From contig JAQCNN010000245.1 in NCBI GenBank assembly GCA_028275005.1, positions 1-25,922 on the forward strand: a DNA stretch of 25,922 nucleotides. Direction: 5' to 3'. The notes under the pieces were generated by a model. It saw only the letters and a program-made list of their open reading frames with translations. It was not told the DNA's origin and ran no database searches. The position numbers and the translations under genes are program-made. Source of the stretch: Salinirussus sp. GTDB taxonomy: Archaea > Halobacteriota > Halobacteria > Halobacteriales > Haloarculaceae. Shown in pieces: positions 1-6,743 of this stretch. The number at the start of each line of letters is the position of its first letter. Positions within the stretch are counted from its first letter, which is position 1.

Positions 1-275
1 CGGACGTCGTCAGGGTCGGTGGTGAGATGCTTGTGGTCCTCGACTGCCTCCTCGCGCTGGCGTTCGACGGCGCGCATCTCTTCCGGGTGGTCGTGGTAGT
101 ACGTGAGTGCCCTGTAAACATCCGCCACATCGATATCGTGACGGTCGGCGACCGTCCGCGGTTCGAGGCCGCGGTCCTCGACCTGCGTTTTGATGAACTG
201 GACGGTGATCCGTCGGCCTTCGAGGTGTGGCTCGTCGTGTAGTTCCTGCACGATCCGCCTCGAAACCTGGCTCAT
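1..275 (-). CDS. DUF433 family antitoxin-like protein (3' end cut by window edge)
   Basis: The reading frame is open from the ATG at 275 to the window edge, giving the first 91 residues. It starts MSQVSRRIVQELHDEP, has the 'HLEGRRITV' strand-like segment at about 17-25, and then a helix-turn-helix-like stretch ending ALTYYHDHPEEM at about 55-66. That layout matches DUF433, a small DNA-binding family found as antitoxins in archaea and bacteria. In haloarchaea DUF433 genes are commonly followed by a DUF5615 PIN-like toxin gene. Any such partner would lie beyond base 1, so the pairing is an inference. The C-terminus is missing because of the window edge, not because of a visible mutation. Family assignment is good; function as an antitoxin is not shown here. 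Confidence 0.75.
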   Translation of the reverse strand, partial: MSQVSRRIVQELHDEPHLEGRRITVQFIKTQVEDRGLEPRTVADRHDIDVADVYRALTYYHDHPEEMRAVERQREEAVEDHKHLTTDPDDV

Positions 276-282
276 ACGGTTT

Positions 283-720
283 CTATGCCGGTATCGTACT
301 TGAACGTCGGGTTCGGGGTGGCTTCGGACCTACATGAGCAGCGAGATCGAGTGCACAGGTGAGGTTGAGATGATTCCCGGCGAGAGCGTCGTGGAGACGT
401 TCGTGAAACTGACAGGTGAGAATAATGTAACTGTGTTGGGGCCTACAGTGGATTCTACTCTCACGCAACTTCTGTCGGGCATGGTTCCGGCCGGCCTCGC
501 AGAACGGGGTGACTGCCGAAGACGAGATCGGTTTCGGCTTGCGGTCGTTAAGCAAAGGGTGGGCATTTAATGTAGTGTATGCAGCGTGTTTCCCTGCTCT
601 GTAGTCATTGATCTGCGATGGATCTTCCAATACTACCGGATACGCTTCGACAACGCGCTTGATCTGCTTGAGCGTGTGAGTGTCGAGTTCCGAGGGATCG
701 ATGGATTCGTCGTCAGTCAT
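283..720 (-). CDS. Hypothetical small protein, possibly truncated or fused to unrelated sequence
   Basis: I do not recognise this gene. The first 58 or so residues (MTDDESIDPSELDTHTLKQI onward, ending near NAHPLLND) look like a genuine acidic haloarchaeal protein with a predicted helix. A TATA-like CAAATAC lies at 742-748, about 22-28 bases before the ATG. After about residue 58 the composition changes to Cys, His and Pro-rich sequence that looks like out-of-frame translation, and the opposite strand is equally open there (334-570). The likely explanation is a short gene that has lost its natural 3' end through a deletion or frameshift near 530-570. It could instead be a real 145-residue orphan. 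Confidence that the N-terminal part is or was coding is moderate. Confidence 0.35.
   Translation of the reverse strand: MTDDESIDPSELDTHTLKQIKRVVEAYPVVLEDPSQINDYRAGKHAAYTTLNAHPLLNDRKPKPISSSAVTPFCEAGRNHARQKLRESRIHCRPQHSYIILTCQFHERLHDALAGNHLNLTCALDLAAHVGPKPPRTRRSSTIPA
334..570 (+). pseudogene. Possible gene fragment opposite the 283-720 ORF
   Basis: This 78-codon plus-strand frame begins MSSEIECTGEVEMIPGESVV and stays acidic and protein-like to about residue 59 (LLSGMVPAGLAERG). It then turns abruptly Arg-rich (GDCRRRDRFRL) and stops at 570. The change falls near 510-545, close to where the minus-strand ORF loses its protein-like character from the other side. Two convergent gene remnants joined at that point would explain both. 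No family was recognised and no clear TATA box stands at the expected distance, so it could also be a chance frame. Confidence 0.25.
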
Positions 721-741
721 GTCTTGATAATCGTATCAGTC

Positions 742-748
742 GTATTTG
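742..748 (-). promoter_or_regulatory. TATA-like box before the hypothetical 283-720 ORF
   Basis: CAAATAC on the minus strand lies 22-28 bases upstream of the ATG at 720, a spacing that fits a leaderless haloarchaeal mRNA. The sequence is a weak match to the consensus. Confidence 0.3.
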
Positions 749-946
749 AGTGGGTGGGTCCGTTCCGGCTAATGTGCACTCAGGATTGTATCGAGGCTCT
801 TAGCGAACACAGTGAAACAGTAGTATCCATCCGGCAGTTAGTAGGTAGTCCCGTGCAAGATGGACGGCGCGAGTCGGTCAGCAGAGACGGTCACGATGGA
901 CTGCATGCCGGTAAGAAATTTCTAAGGGGTTAGAATCTGAGGCTGC

Positions 947-958
947 GTGTGGCCACAC
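947..958. repeat. Perfect 12-bp palindrome with an adjacent half-site
   Basis: GTGTGGCCACAC reads the same on both strands. A second CCACAC half follows at 962-967, so the left arm could pair with either copy. The layout resembles a dimeric protein-binding site, but no target gene is evident beside it. Confidence 0.4.
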
Positions 959-1089
959 CGGCCACACCCGAACGAACCGTCCGTACCAGCTGCTTGTCCG
1001 GGGAGACACCCCTTCTCGGCGCTGTTCCACACCACGTAGCAACAGCCCTCCCCAACTTCGGTGGACACTCACAGCCACGGGGCTACGGT

Positions 1090-1115
1090 GTGGTGTGCCC
1101 GTCACAGCACACCAC
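1090..1115. repeat. Inverted repeat, 9-bp arms and 8-base loop
   Basis: GTGGTGTGC at 1090-1098 is the exact reverse complement of GCACACCAC at 1107-1115. It lies about 110 bases past the stop codon of the membrane-protein gene ending at 1225. It has no adjoining T-run, so a terminator role is possible but unproven. Confidence 0.4.
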
Positions 1116-1215
1116 GGCGAGCCCACCCGACACCCGACCGGGGGCCCCGCTACCCGGCGGCGTCCCGGCGCTCACCCGGGTCCCGCGTGTCCGCGCGCCC
1201 CGGACGGCCGCTCCC

Positions 1216-1227
1216 TGACCCGGGTCA
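1216..1227. repeat. 12-bp palindrome overlapping a stop codon
   Basis: TGACCCGGGTCA is a perfect palindrome whose last three bases are the complement of the TGA stop of the gene ending at 1225. It may be chance in GC-rich DNA or a binding or terminator-like site. Confidence 0.35.
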
Positions 1228-2124
1228 CAGGTCAAGCACGCGCTTGTTGTCGGCTGCGGCGAGCGCGTACACGTCGGCGTTCACGGCCAGCGACGGGACG
1301 TACACCTGCGTGTCCAACTCCTTTGTCTGGCCCTCCCGGATGAGGCCGACCGGCAGATAGGTCTCCTTGATGACGACGCCGTCGGTGTTCCGGAACCGCA
1401 GGAAGATCTCGGTTTTCACCTTGCCACCCTCGTTCTCCGCACGGGTCTTGAACCGGGCCTTCTCGCTCTGTCTGTCCGCGACCGCACACTCGTTTCCGCC
1501 CTCATCGTAGAGGCTCCACTCGACCACGGAGAGAAAGTCACTGGCGCTTCCCTCCATGTACTGAAACAGACCGTCGCTGATGTGCTCGACCTCCGGTTCG
1601 ATCTCCTCGCCCTCCGCAAGGACCGACAGCGGGTTCGCCATGGCACGGAGGTCACTCGCGATGGCGCTTCTGTTCGACGGTGACGACTTGAGACGCTCGT
1701 ACTCCTCGCGAAACTGTACGAACTCGTCCCGGGGTGAGCCGTTGTAGTGTTGCTCGATCGCCTCGAGCTCCGCGTCGAAGTTGAGCACGGGGGGGAGCGG
1801 ACGGTTGTCGCCGTCGTTTCGGCTCCGGACCGCGACCGAGTCGTCGGGCTCCTCCGGCTCCGCGGACTGTGCGTCGAACCCGCCGATAGCGTCCAGAGAG
1901 AGGCCGATGACGAGGCTGATGAGGGCGACTCCGAGGACGAACCCGTTCAGGATCAGGGCGATAATCCCGTCGAAGACGATCTGAAACACCGCGCCAAAGG
2001 CGATGCTGACAGACCCGACGAACAGCGCAAACGCGGCAAAGTTGTCGGTGAGCTGTGACGGGCCGTCCGCCTCCTCATCGGCCGGCGTGTCCAGTGACTC
2101 CTGTGGCGTTGCTTGGTCAGCCAT
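1225..2124 (-). CDS. Hypothetical membrane protein: two N-terminal helices and a soluble C-terminal domain
   Basis: I do not recognise this 299-residue protein. An acidic N-terminus (about 1-28) is followed by two hydrophobic segments at about 30-52 and 54-76, a charged linker (85-115), a helical stretch (115-170) and a C-terminal half (190-299) rich in alternating strands. The segment WSLYDEGG near 203-210 and the later REGQTKELDT near 263-272 recall extracytoplasmic beta-sandwich domains of the FxLYD type, but this is only a resemblance. The chosen ATG at 2124 begins MADQATPQES and leaves 5 bases after the upstream gene. The longer frame starting at 2184 would overlap that gene by about 55 bases and adds Gly/Arg-rich sequence. 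Both genes probably share one transcript and act together at the membrane. Confidence 0.7.
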   Translation of the reverse strand: MADQATPQESLDTPADEEADGPSQLTDNFAAFALFVGSVSIAFGAVFQIVFDGIIALILNGFVLGVALISLVIGLSLDAIGGFDAQSAEPEEPDDSVAVRSRNDGDNRPLPPVLNFDAELEAIEQHYNGSPRDEFVQFREEYERLKSSPSNRSAIASDLRAMANPLSVLAEGEEIEPEVEHISDGLFQYMEGSASDFLSVVEWSLYDEGGNECAVADRQSEKARFKTRAENEGGKVKTEIFLRFRNTDGVVIKETYLPVGLIREGQTKELDTQVYVPSLAVNADVYALAAADNKRVLDL

Positions 2125-2129
2125 CAGTG

Positions 2130-2342
2130 TCACTCCAACCTGTCGGCCGCCCCGTACAGGACTGTCGTCAGGTGTGACACCCACAGCCCGGCAGTAATTC
2201 CAAATGCGACTGATGCAAGCACGGCCCGGGGCACCTCACCGAGCGGTGAAACGGCCGACAGAATGCAGACGGCCCCGAACGCGAACATGAGGCCGTACTG
2301 CAGCTGTTCCACCTGGTCGAGCGAACTGAACCTGTTGAGCAT
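2130..2342 (-). CDS. Small two-helix membrane protein, first gene of a two-gene unit
   Basis: This 70-residue protein has a short polar start (MLNRFSSLDQVEQLQ) and two hydrophobic segments at about 16-33 and 39-60 joined by a short loop containing PLGEVPR. No family was recognised. A TATA-like element on the minus strand (CTTAAC within 2366-2376) is centred about 28 bases before the ATG, so the message is probably leaderless. The next gene begins 5 bases after its TGA, which indicates an operon and probably translational coupling. It may be a membrane subunit or partner of the downstream protein, which also has two N-terminal helices. That partnership is inferred from gene order only. Confidence 0.6.
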   Translation of the reverse strand: MLNRFSSLDQVEQLQYGLMFAFGAVCILSAVSPLGEVPRAVLASVAFGITAGLWVSHLTTVLYGAADRLE

Positions 2343-2365
2343 GTCTTACCGACCATCAACACGAC

Positions 2366-2376
2366 AAAGTTAAGAT
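2366..2376 (-). promoter_or_regulatory. TATA-like box for the membrane-protein pair
   Basis: The minus strand reads ATCTTAACTTT here, 24-34 bases before the ATG at 2342. The surrounding short stretch is AT-rich against a GC-rich background. Confidence 0.55.
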
Positions 2377-2520
2377 TTCATCGGTCGCGACTTCCCGCGA
2401 ATCCCGCCACCCGGTCGGCGGCTCGCGGCCGGCGCACTGGCCCACACATGCCTCCTGCAGAGACGTGGCCGGTGTCGAGCCGCGGCCGTATTGGTGTGAC
2501 CGCCCGGGAACCCACAACCC

Positions 2521-2526
2521 CTAATG
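2521..2526 (+). promoter_or_regulatory. TATA-like box supporting the GTG start at 2550
   Basis: CTAATG lies 24-29 bases before the GTG at 2550 in otherwise GC-rich DNA. It is what favours that start over the ATG at 2448. The match to consensus is modest. Confidence 0.35.
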
Positions 2527-2549
2527 TGAGGGGGCACCCACCGACACCC

Positions 2550-3623
2550 GTGTTCGCCTCGTGGCCGGACCTGCTTCGTCTGCTCTCGCTCCCGGTCTTT
2601 GCCTGGGTGGCTTACCGCGACGTCAGGACCCGTCGGGTCCCCAACCCGGCCTGGTACCCACTTGCCGCCCTCGCGGTCATCCTGCTCGTCTGGGAGCTCG
2701 GCCCGGTGCTCCTGTCGGGTCCGGCGACGCTCTCCGAACGTCGACTGCTGCTCGGGACCGCGCTGAGCGTCGGGATCGTCGTCCCGCTGTCCTACGGCTT
2801 CTGGCTGGTCGGCGGCTTCGGCGGCGCCGACGCAAAGGCCTTCTTCGTCATCGCCCTGCTCTTTCCGACCTACCCACACTACGCCCTCTGGGAGTTTGGC
2901 GTCGCGTGGCTCCCCGTCCAGTTGCCGGCCGTCCGAACCACCCTCGGCGTCTTCTCGCTGACGGTCCTCTCGAACACGGTGTTGGCCGCCGTTGCCTACC
3001 CGTTCGTGCTCGCGGCCCGCAACGCTGTTGCCGGCCGGCTCTCGCCGGCGATGTTCGTCGCCAGACCCGTCGCCGCAGCCGACACCGTCCGGGAGTACGG
3101 CACCCTGCTACACTTCGACGACCGCCGGCTCCGGGACGTGCGCTCGCTCTCCGGACTTCGGTCGTACTTCTCCTACCGGGGGCTGGACCTCGACGCCCTC
3201 CGGATGTATCTGCAGTACCGGGGGCTGGCCCTCGAGGAGGCCCGGGCCGACCCCGACCGGTACCGCGACCCCGCGACGCTGCCCGCGGAGCCACACGACC
3301 CCGGCGGCGGCGTGGTGCCCGACAGCGGTGACCCGGCGCCGCGAACAGACGGGCCCCGGCCCGGCGAGGGCCCCGACGCCCACGGCGAGGCGGCCCACGA
3401 CGACCCCTGGGGGGCCGAGCGCTTTCTCGCGGATATCGAGGGCTCGGCGTACGGGACGACGCCCGCGGGCCTCAGGCGTGGCCTGGACGCGCTGGCAACC
3501 GAGGCGACCGTCTGGGTCTCGCCGGGCATCCCGTTTCTCGTCCCGCTGTTTGTCGGCCTGGTGGTCTCGCTGACGGCCGGGGACGCCCTCTTCGTGCTCC
3601 TCGGGCTGGTCGGGCTCGTGTGA
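2550..3623 (+). CDS. Prepilin/prearchaellin peptidase (class III signal peptidase, A24 family)
   Basis: This integral membrane aspartate protease cleaves the signal peptides of archaellins and type IV pilins. The two catalytic aspartates are visible: D24 in YRDVRTRRVPN after the first helix and D94 in the GGADAK motif at 91-96. The N-terminal 160 residues hold several hydrophobic helices. Residues 180-320 are cytosolic-looking and contain a tandem YRGLxL repeat (209-215, 223-229) and a Pro/Gly/Asp-rich linker (245-290). A final helix lies at about 327-357. The GTG at 2550 gives a 357-residue protein starting at FASWPDLLRLL, as expected for the family, with a TATA-like CTAATG 24-29 bases upstream. 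The in-frame ATG at 2448 would add 34 unhydrophobic residues and seems less likely. No pilin genes are nearby. Confidence 0.85.
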   Translation: MFASWPDLLRLLSLPVFAWVAYRDVRTRRVPNPAWYPLAALAVILLVWELGPVLLSGPATLSERRLLLGTALSVGIVVPLSYGFWLVGGFGGADAKAFFVIALLFPTYPHYALWEFGVAWLPVQLPAVRTTLGVFSLTVLSNTVLAAVAYPFVLAARNAVAGRLSPAMFVARPVAAADTVREYGTLLHFDDRRLRDVRSLSGLRSYFSYRGLDLDALRMYLQYRGLALEEARADPDRYRDPATLPAEPHDPGGGVVPDSGDPAPRTDGPRPGEGPDAHGEAAHDDPWGAERFLADIEGSAYGTTPAGLRRGLDALATEATVWVSPGIPFLVPLFVGLVVSLTAGDALFVLLGLVGLV

Positions 3624-3675
3624 CCGGTGTGGCGCCGAGGACAAGACCTATCCACGGTCACGACCCACTCCGCGT

Positions 3676-4053
3676 ATGAGTGACGCCGCCCACGAGGTGG
3701 ACCTGGCCTTCGACGAGCAGGAGCGTCTCCCCGCTGTCGCCCAGGCCGCCGACTCCGGCGAGGTGTTGATGCTCGCCTACGTCACCGAGGAGGCACTCGC
3801 CCGGACCCGCGAGACCGGCCTGGCCCACTACTACTCCCGTAGCCGCGGGGAGCTCTGGCAGAAAGGCCAGTCCAGCGGCCACGTCCAGCGCGTCGAGGAG
3901 GTACGGGTCGACTGTGACGGCGACGCCCTGCTCTATCTGGTCGACCAGGAGGGTGGCGCCTGTCACACCGGCTTTGCGTCCTGCTTTCACCGCACCGTCG
4001 ACGGCGAGGTTGTCGGCGAGCGCGTCTTCGACCCCGATGACGTCTACGAGTGA
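3676..4053 (+). CDS. hisI: Phosphoribosyl-AMP cyclohydrolase
   Basis: This cytosolic enzyme performs the third step of histidine biosynthesis, hydrolysing phosphoribosyl-AMP to phosphoribosylformimino-AICAR-phosphate. The 125-residue protein is a stand-alone cyclohydrolase without a HisE domain, as in other archaea. The family signatures are present: YYSRSRGELWQKGQSSGH at 52-69, DCDGDA at 79-84 (magnesium site) and GGACHTG at 93-99. The zinc ligands C80, C96 and C103 keep the characteristic 16- and 7-residue spacing. The next gene begins inside its last codons, so the two are cotranscribed. No other histidine gene is in the window. Confidence 0.95.
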   Translation: MSDAAHEVDLAFDEQERLPAVAQAADSGEVLMLAYVTEEALARTRETGLAHYYSRSRGELWQKGQSSGHVQRVEEVRVDCDGDALLYLVDQEGGACHTGFASCFHRTVDGEVVGERVFDPDDVYE

Positions 4054-5194
4054 CACCGGCACCGGCACGGGGGCACGCAGGGACGACGAGGACCTCGTGG
4101 CGACGCTGGCGAGCGCCGAGGAGGAGGTCGAGGCCGCCGAGGCCGCTGTCGCGGAGTTCGGTGAGGCCGACCTCGAACAGCTAGCGGCGGCACACGACGA
4201 GTTCACGGACCTGCTCGTCCGCTACGAGGAGCCAGCCACCGGCGACGGTGATTTCCAGCAGTTCATCGAGTTCCAGGAGAAGGTTGCTGGCTTTGTCGAC
4301 CGACTCGACGAGGGGCTGTTGCTGTACGAGGTCTTCGAGGAGTGTGACGAGTATCTCCAGCAGCGCCGGCTCACCGAGGGTGACTTCGCCCACGTCCGCG
4401 AACAGCTCGCCCCGGTCGCAGACCTCGCGGCACGCCTCCAGGAGCGCGACGAGGCACGCGACGCCTACCGGAGCACCCGGACCCGGGTCCGGCAGCGCCG
4501 CCGCAAGCTCGCAGACCGGGTTGCCGAACTCGAACACCTGCGCGACCTCGGTGCGGCCGACCTCGACGCCCCAACCGAGCGGCTACGCGACCCCATCGAG
4601 AGCTACAACGAGCAGGTGCGGGAGGCCTTCCGGCGGCTGCGCCGCGAGACGGCGGCCCGAGACGTGCTGGCCACGCTCGCGGACCTGTCAGCCATCCCGA
4701 TGGTCCCCTACGAGGCCCCACCCGATGACCTCCACGCCTACGTCCGCGACCACGAAGCCGGCGCGGAGTCGGTCGGACAGCTACTCGAGTACGCCGACTA
4801 CTCCCGGTCGAAGCTGGCCCACTACGTCGCCGACCCGGACGCACTCAAGCGGGCGGTGGCAACCAGACGGACCTACCTCCGGCGGCTCGACGCCGGGCCG
4901 CTGACCGTCGACTGGCCCCCACCCGAGGCCGGCGTGTTGCGCTACCGCTGCCGGGAACTTATCGGCGCCGTCAACCGGGTCGCACCCGACACCGTGGCTG
5001 CCCTGCGGGCGGTCAGACAGCTCCCCCGGGAGACCGACTACGAACGCCTCCGGACGGCCGCGGTTGCGCGTGCGGAGCTGTCCCCCGAGGAGCGTGAGCG
5101 GGTCCGGTCCGGTGCCGTCGAGGCGGAGCTGGAGCGGGCCCGCGAGCAGCGGGCGCGGCTCGGCGAGGCCCTGGAGACACACCCCTCGCGGTGA
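4037..5194 (+). CDS. Acidic coiled-coil protein of unknown function (possibly DUF7118)
   Basis: This 385-residue haloarchaeal protein starts at the ATG within the end of hisI, overlapping it by 17 bases in another frame. That start gives MTSTSDTGTGTG. The sequence is almost entirely charged and helical, with heptad-like stretches at about 20-60 (ASAEEEVEAAEAAV) and 125-165 (RTRVRQRRRKLADRVAELEH). There is no signal peptide, membrane helix or recognisable catalytic motif. I believe similar proteins are catalogued as a haloarchaeal domain of unknown function (DUF7118), but I am unsure of the number. The overlap implies translational coupling with hisI, although nothing in the sequence suggests a histidine role. 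A structural or chromosome-associated role is possible. Confidence 0.75.
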   Translation: MTSTSDTGTGTGARRDDEDLVATLASAEEEVEAAEAAVAEFGEADLEQLAAAHDEFTDLLVRYEEPATGDGDFQQFIEFQEKVAGFVDRLDEGLLLYEVFEECDEYLQQRRLTEGDFAHVREQLAPVADLAARLQERDEARDAYRSTRTRVRQRRRKLADRVAELEHLRDLGAADLDAPTERLRDPIESYNEQVREAFRRLRRETAARDVLATLADLSAIPMVPYEAPPDDLHAYVRDHEAGAESVGQLLEYADYSRSKLAHYVADPDALKRAVATRRTYLRRLDAGPLTVDWPPPEAGVLRYRCRELIGAVNRVAPDTVAALRAVRQLPRETDYERLRTAAVARAELSPEERERVRSGAVEAELERAREQRARLGEALETHPSR

Positions 5195-5222
5195 CTGAGG
5201 GCTCCGGTCCCGCCGGGGTGTC

Positions 5223-6569
5223 TCAGACCGCCTCGAGCGCGTCGAAAAACAGGTCCGCGAGCTCGCGGGCCCGGTCCGGGTTGCGGGCCTCCGCGTACAC
5301 CCGCACGACGGGCTCGGTCCCGCTGGGGCGGGCGAGCACCCAGCCGTCGGCGAACTCTAGCCGGTAGCCGTCGGTGGTGTCCAGGTCGGCGTCGGCCCCC
5401 TCGGCGACCCTCTCGATGGCCGACAGCAGTGCCGTACGTCCCTCCTCACCGTCGTAGGCGACCTTCTCGCGGACGTTGTGGTAGCTGTCGTAGTCGGCGA
5501 CGACCCGGCTCGCGGGCTGCTCGGCCACCAGCTCACAGAACCGGGCGGCGGTGTACGCGCCGTCCCGTGCCACCCGATAGCCCGGAAAGAGCAACCCGCC
5601 GTTACCCTCGCCGGCGACCGGCACCGACCCGCCTGCCGCCCGGATATCGCGGATGGCGGTGATGATGTACGTACTCCCGATAGGGGTCGTCCGCAGCCGC
5701 GCACCGGCCTCCGCTACGACGTCCACGAGCCGCTGTGAGGCGTTGACCGCCGAGACGGCGACGTCGCCCTCCCCGAGTTCAGCCGCCGCGAGCGCCGCCA
5801 GCGACGCGTCACCCGCTATCATCTCGCCGTGTTCGTCGACGAACATCGCCCGGTCGGCGTCGCCGTCGTGGGCGACCCCCAGGTCGGCGTCGGTCGTCCG
5901 GACGAGCCGCCGGAGGTCACCGAGGTTCGCCGCAACCGGCTCGGGGTCCCGGCCCGGAAACCGGCCGTCGGGCTGGGCGTTGACTGTCAGCACCTCACAG
6001 CCGAGTTCCCGAAAGAGCTGTGGGCTGGTGACCGACCCCGCGCCGTGGCCGGGGTCGAGGGCCACGGTCAGGCCGGCGTCGGCGACCCGCTCGCGGTCGA
6101 CCGCCGCGAGGATCCCCTCCCGGTACTGCTTGCCGGCGCCCTCGACCCGTCGGCCTGTGCCGGCGCCCGCCCAGCCCGCCAGTTGGGCGTCACCGACCTG
6201 GCTCTCGACTGCCTCTAATCGGTCGCGGGTGAGTTCGACGCCGGTCGCCCCGACCAGCTTGATCCCGTTGTACTCCGGGGGGTTGTGGGAGGCGGTAACC
6301 ATCACGCCCGGGACGCGCTCGCGTTCGCAGTAGGCCTGGAGGGCAGGGGTCGGGACAGCACCCAGACGGTCGACGTCACAGCCCACGCTTGCGAGTCCCG
6401 CGGAAACACTGTCGACAAACAGCGGGCCGGTGGTTCGGGTATCGCGGGCGACTGCGACGCGAGCGGCGTCGAAGACCCGGCCGGCGGCCTGTGCGACCCT
6501 GAGGGCGTCGGCGGGCGCCAACTCCGCGAGCGCCCGCGCCCGGACCCCGCTCGACCCGAACAGCTCCAT
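5223..6569 (-). CDS. glmM: Phosphohexomutase (phosphoglucosamine/phosphomannomutase family)
   Basis: This cytosolic enzyme moves a phosphate between C1 and C6 of a hexose phosphate, supplying sugar nucleotides for glycoprotein and surface-layer glycans. All four active-site loops of the alpha-D-phosphohexomutase family are seen in the 448-residue protein: TASHNP with the phosphoserine S94, the metal loop DGDADR at 235-240, the sugar loop GEGNGG at 320-325 and the phosphate loop RPSGTEP at 414-420. The ATG at 6569 gives MELFGSSGVR, the normal N-terminus. The much longer open frame reaching 7331 runs antisense through pyrE and is not real. A TATA-like element lies at 6593-6600. Haloarchaea carry several paralogues, so the exact substrate (glucosamine, mannose or glucose phosphate) and the symbol are provisional. 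Confidence 0.88.
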   Translation of the reverse strand: MELFGSSGVRARALAELAPADALRVAQAAGRVFDAARVAVARDTRTTGPLFVDSVSAGLASVGCDVDRLGAVPTPALQAYCERERVPGVMVTASHNPPEYNGIKLVGATGVELTRDRLEAVESQVGDAQLAGWAGAGTGRRVEGAGKQYREGILAAVDRERVADAGLTVALDPGHGAGSVTSPQLFRELGCEVLTVNAQPDGRFPGRDPEPVAANLGDLRRLVRTTDADLGVAHDGDADRAMFVDEHGEMIAGDASLAALAAAELGEGDVAVSAVNASQRLVDVVAEAGARLRTTPIGSTYIITAIRDIRAAGGSVPVAGEGNGGLLFPGYRVARDGAYTAARFCELVAEQPASRVVADYDSYHNVREKVAYDGEEGRTALLSAIERVAEGADADLDTTDGYRLEFADGWVLARPSGTEPVVRVYAEARNPDRARELADLFFDALEAV

Positions 6570-6592
6570 TCGGTCATACGTCGGGGACCGGC

Positions 6593-6600
6593 GAGTATAG
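6593..6600 (-). promoter_or_regulatory. TATA-like box for the phosphohexomutase gene
   Basis: The minus strand reads CTATACTC, 24-31 bases before the ATG at 6569. This decides the start and implies a leaderless or near-leaderless message. Confidence 0.55.
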
Positions 6601-6679
6601 TGGTTGTGGACTGCCGTCACCGTGAGACTGCGGCCGGGCCACCACGGCGGGTCCGCCCGAGGACTCGCCCGGCACGACC

Positions 6680-6701
6680 GCGTGCCTCTCCCGAGGCACG
6701 C
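6680..6701. repeat. Hairpin-forming inverted repeat upstream of pyrE
   Basis: The arms at 6680-6688 (GCGTGCCTC) and 6693-6701 (GAGGCACGC) are perfect complements around a TCCC loop. The element lies 43-64 bases before the pyrE ATG, just upstream of where its core promoter should be, so it could be an operator. Confidence 0.45.
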
Positions 6702-6743
6702 CAGACCGGCAGGGACTTGTTCCCGGCCACCCTGCCCGCGGAT

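Larger units (their letters stand above)
721..1224. other. Gene-free stretch, AT-richer on the left, palindrome-bearing on the right
   Basis: No convincing coding frame is seen on either strand. Sampled lines between about 720 and 940 are close to 50% GC, well below the neighbouring genes, and the right half returns to high GC. It holds a perfect 12-bp palindrome (947-958) and a 9-bp hairpin (1090-1115). A 12-bp palindrome at 1216-1227 straddles its right end. No tRNA, CRISPR-type repeat or transposase fragment was seen. Confidence 0.6.

Noticed and set aside
2370..2879. 169-codon minus-strand frame opposite the prepilin peptidase start
   Set aside because: Charged antisense mirror of hydrophobic helices; no supporting signals.
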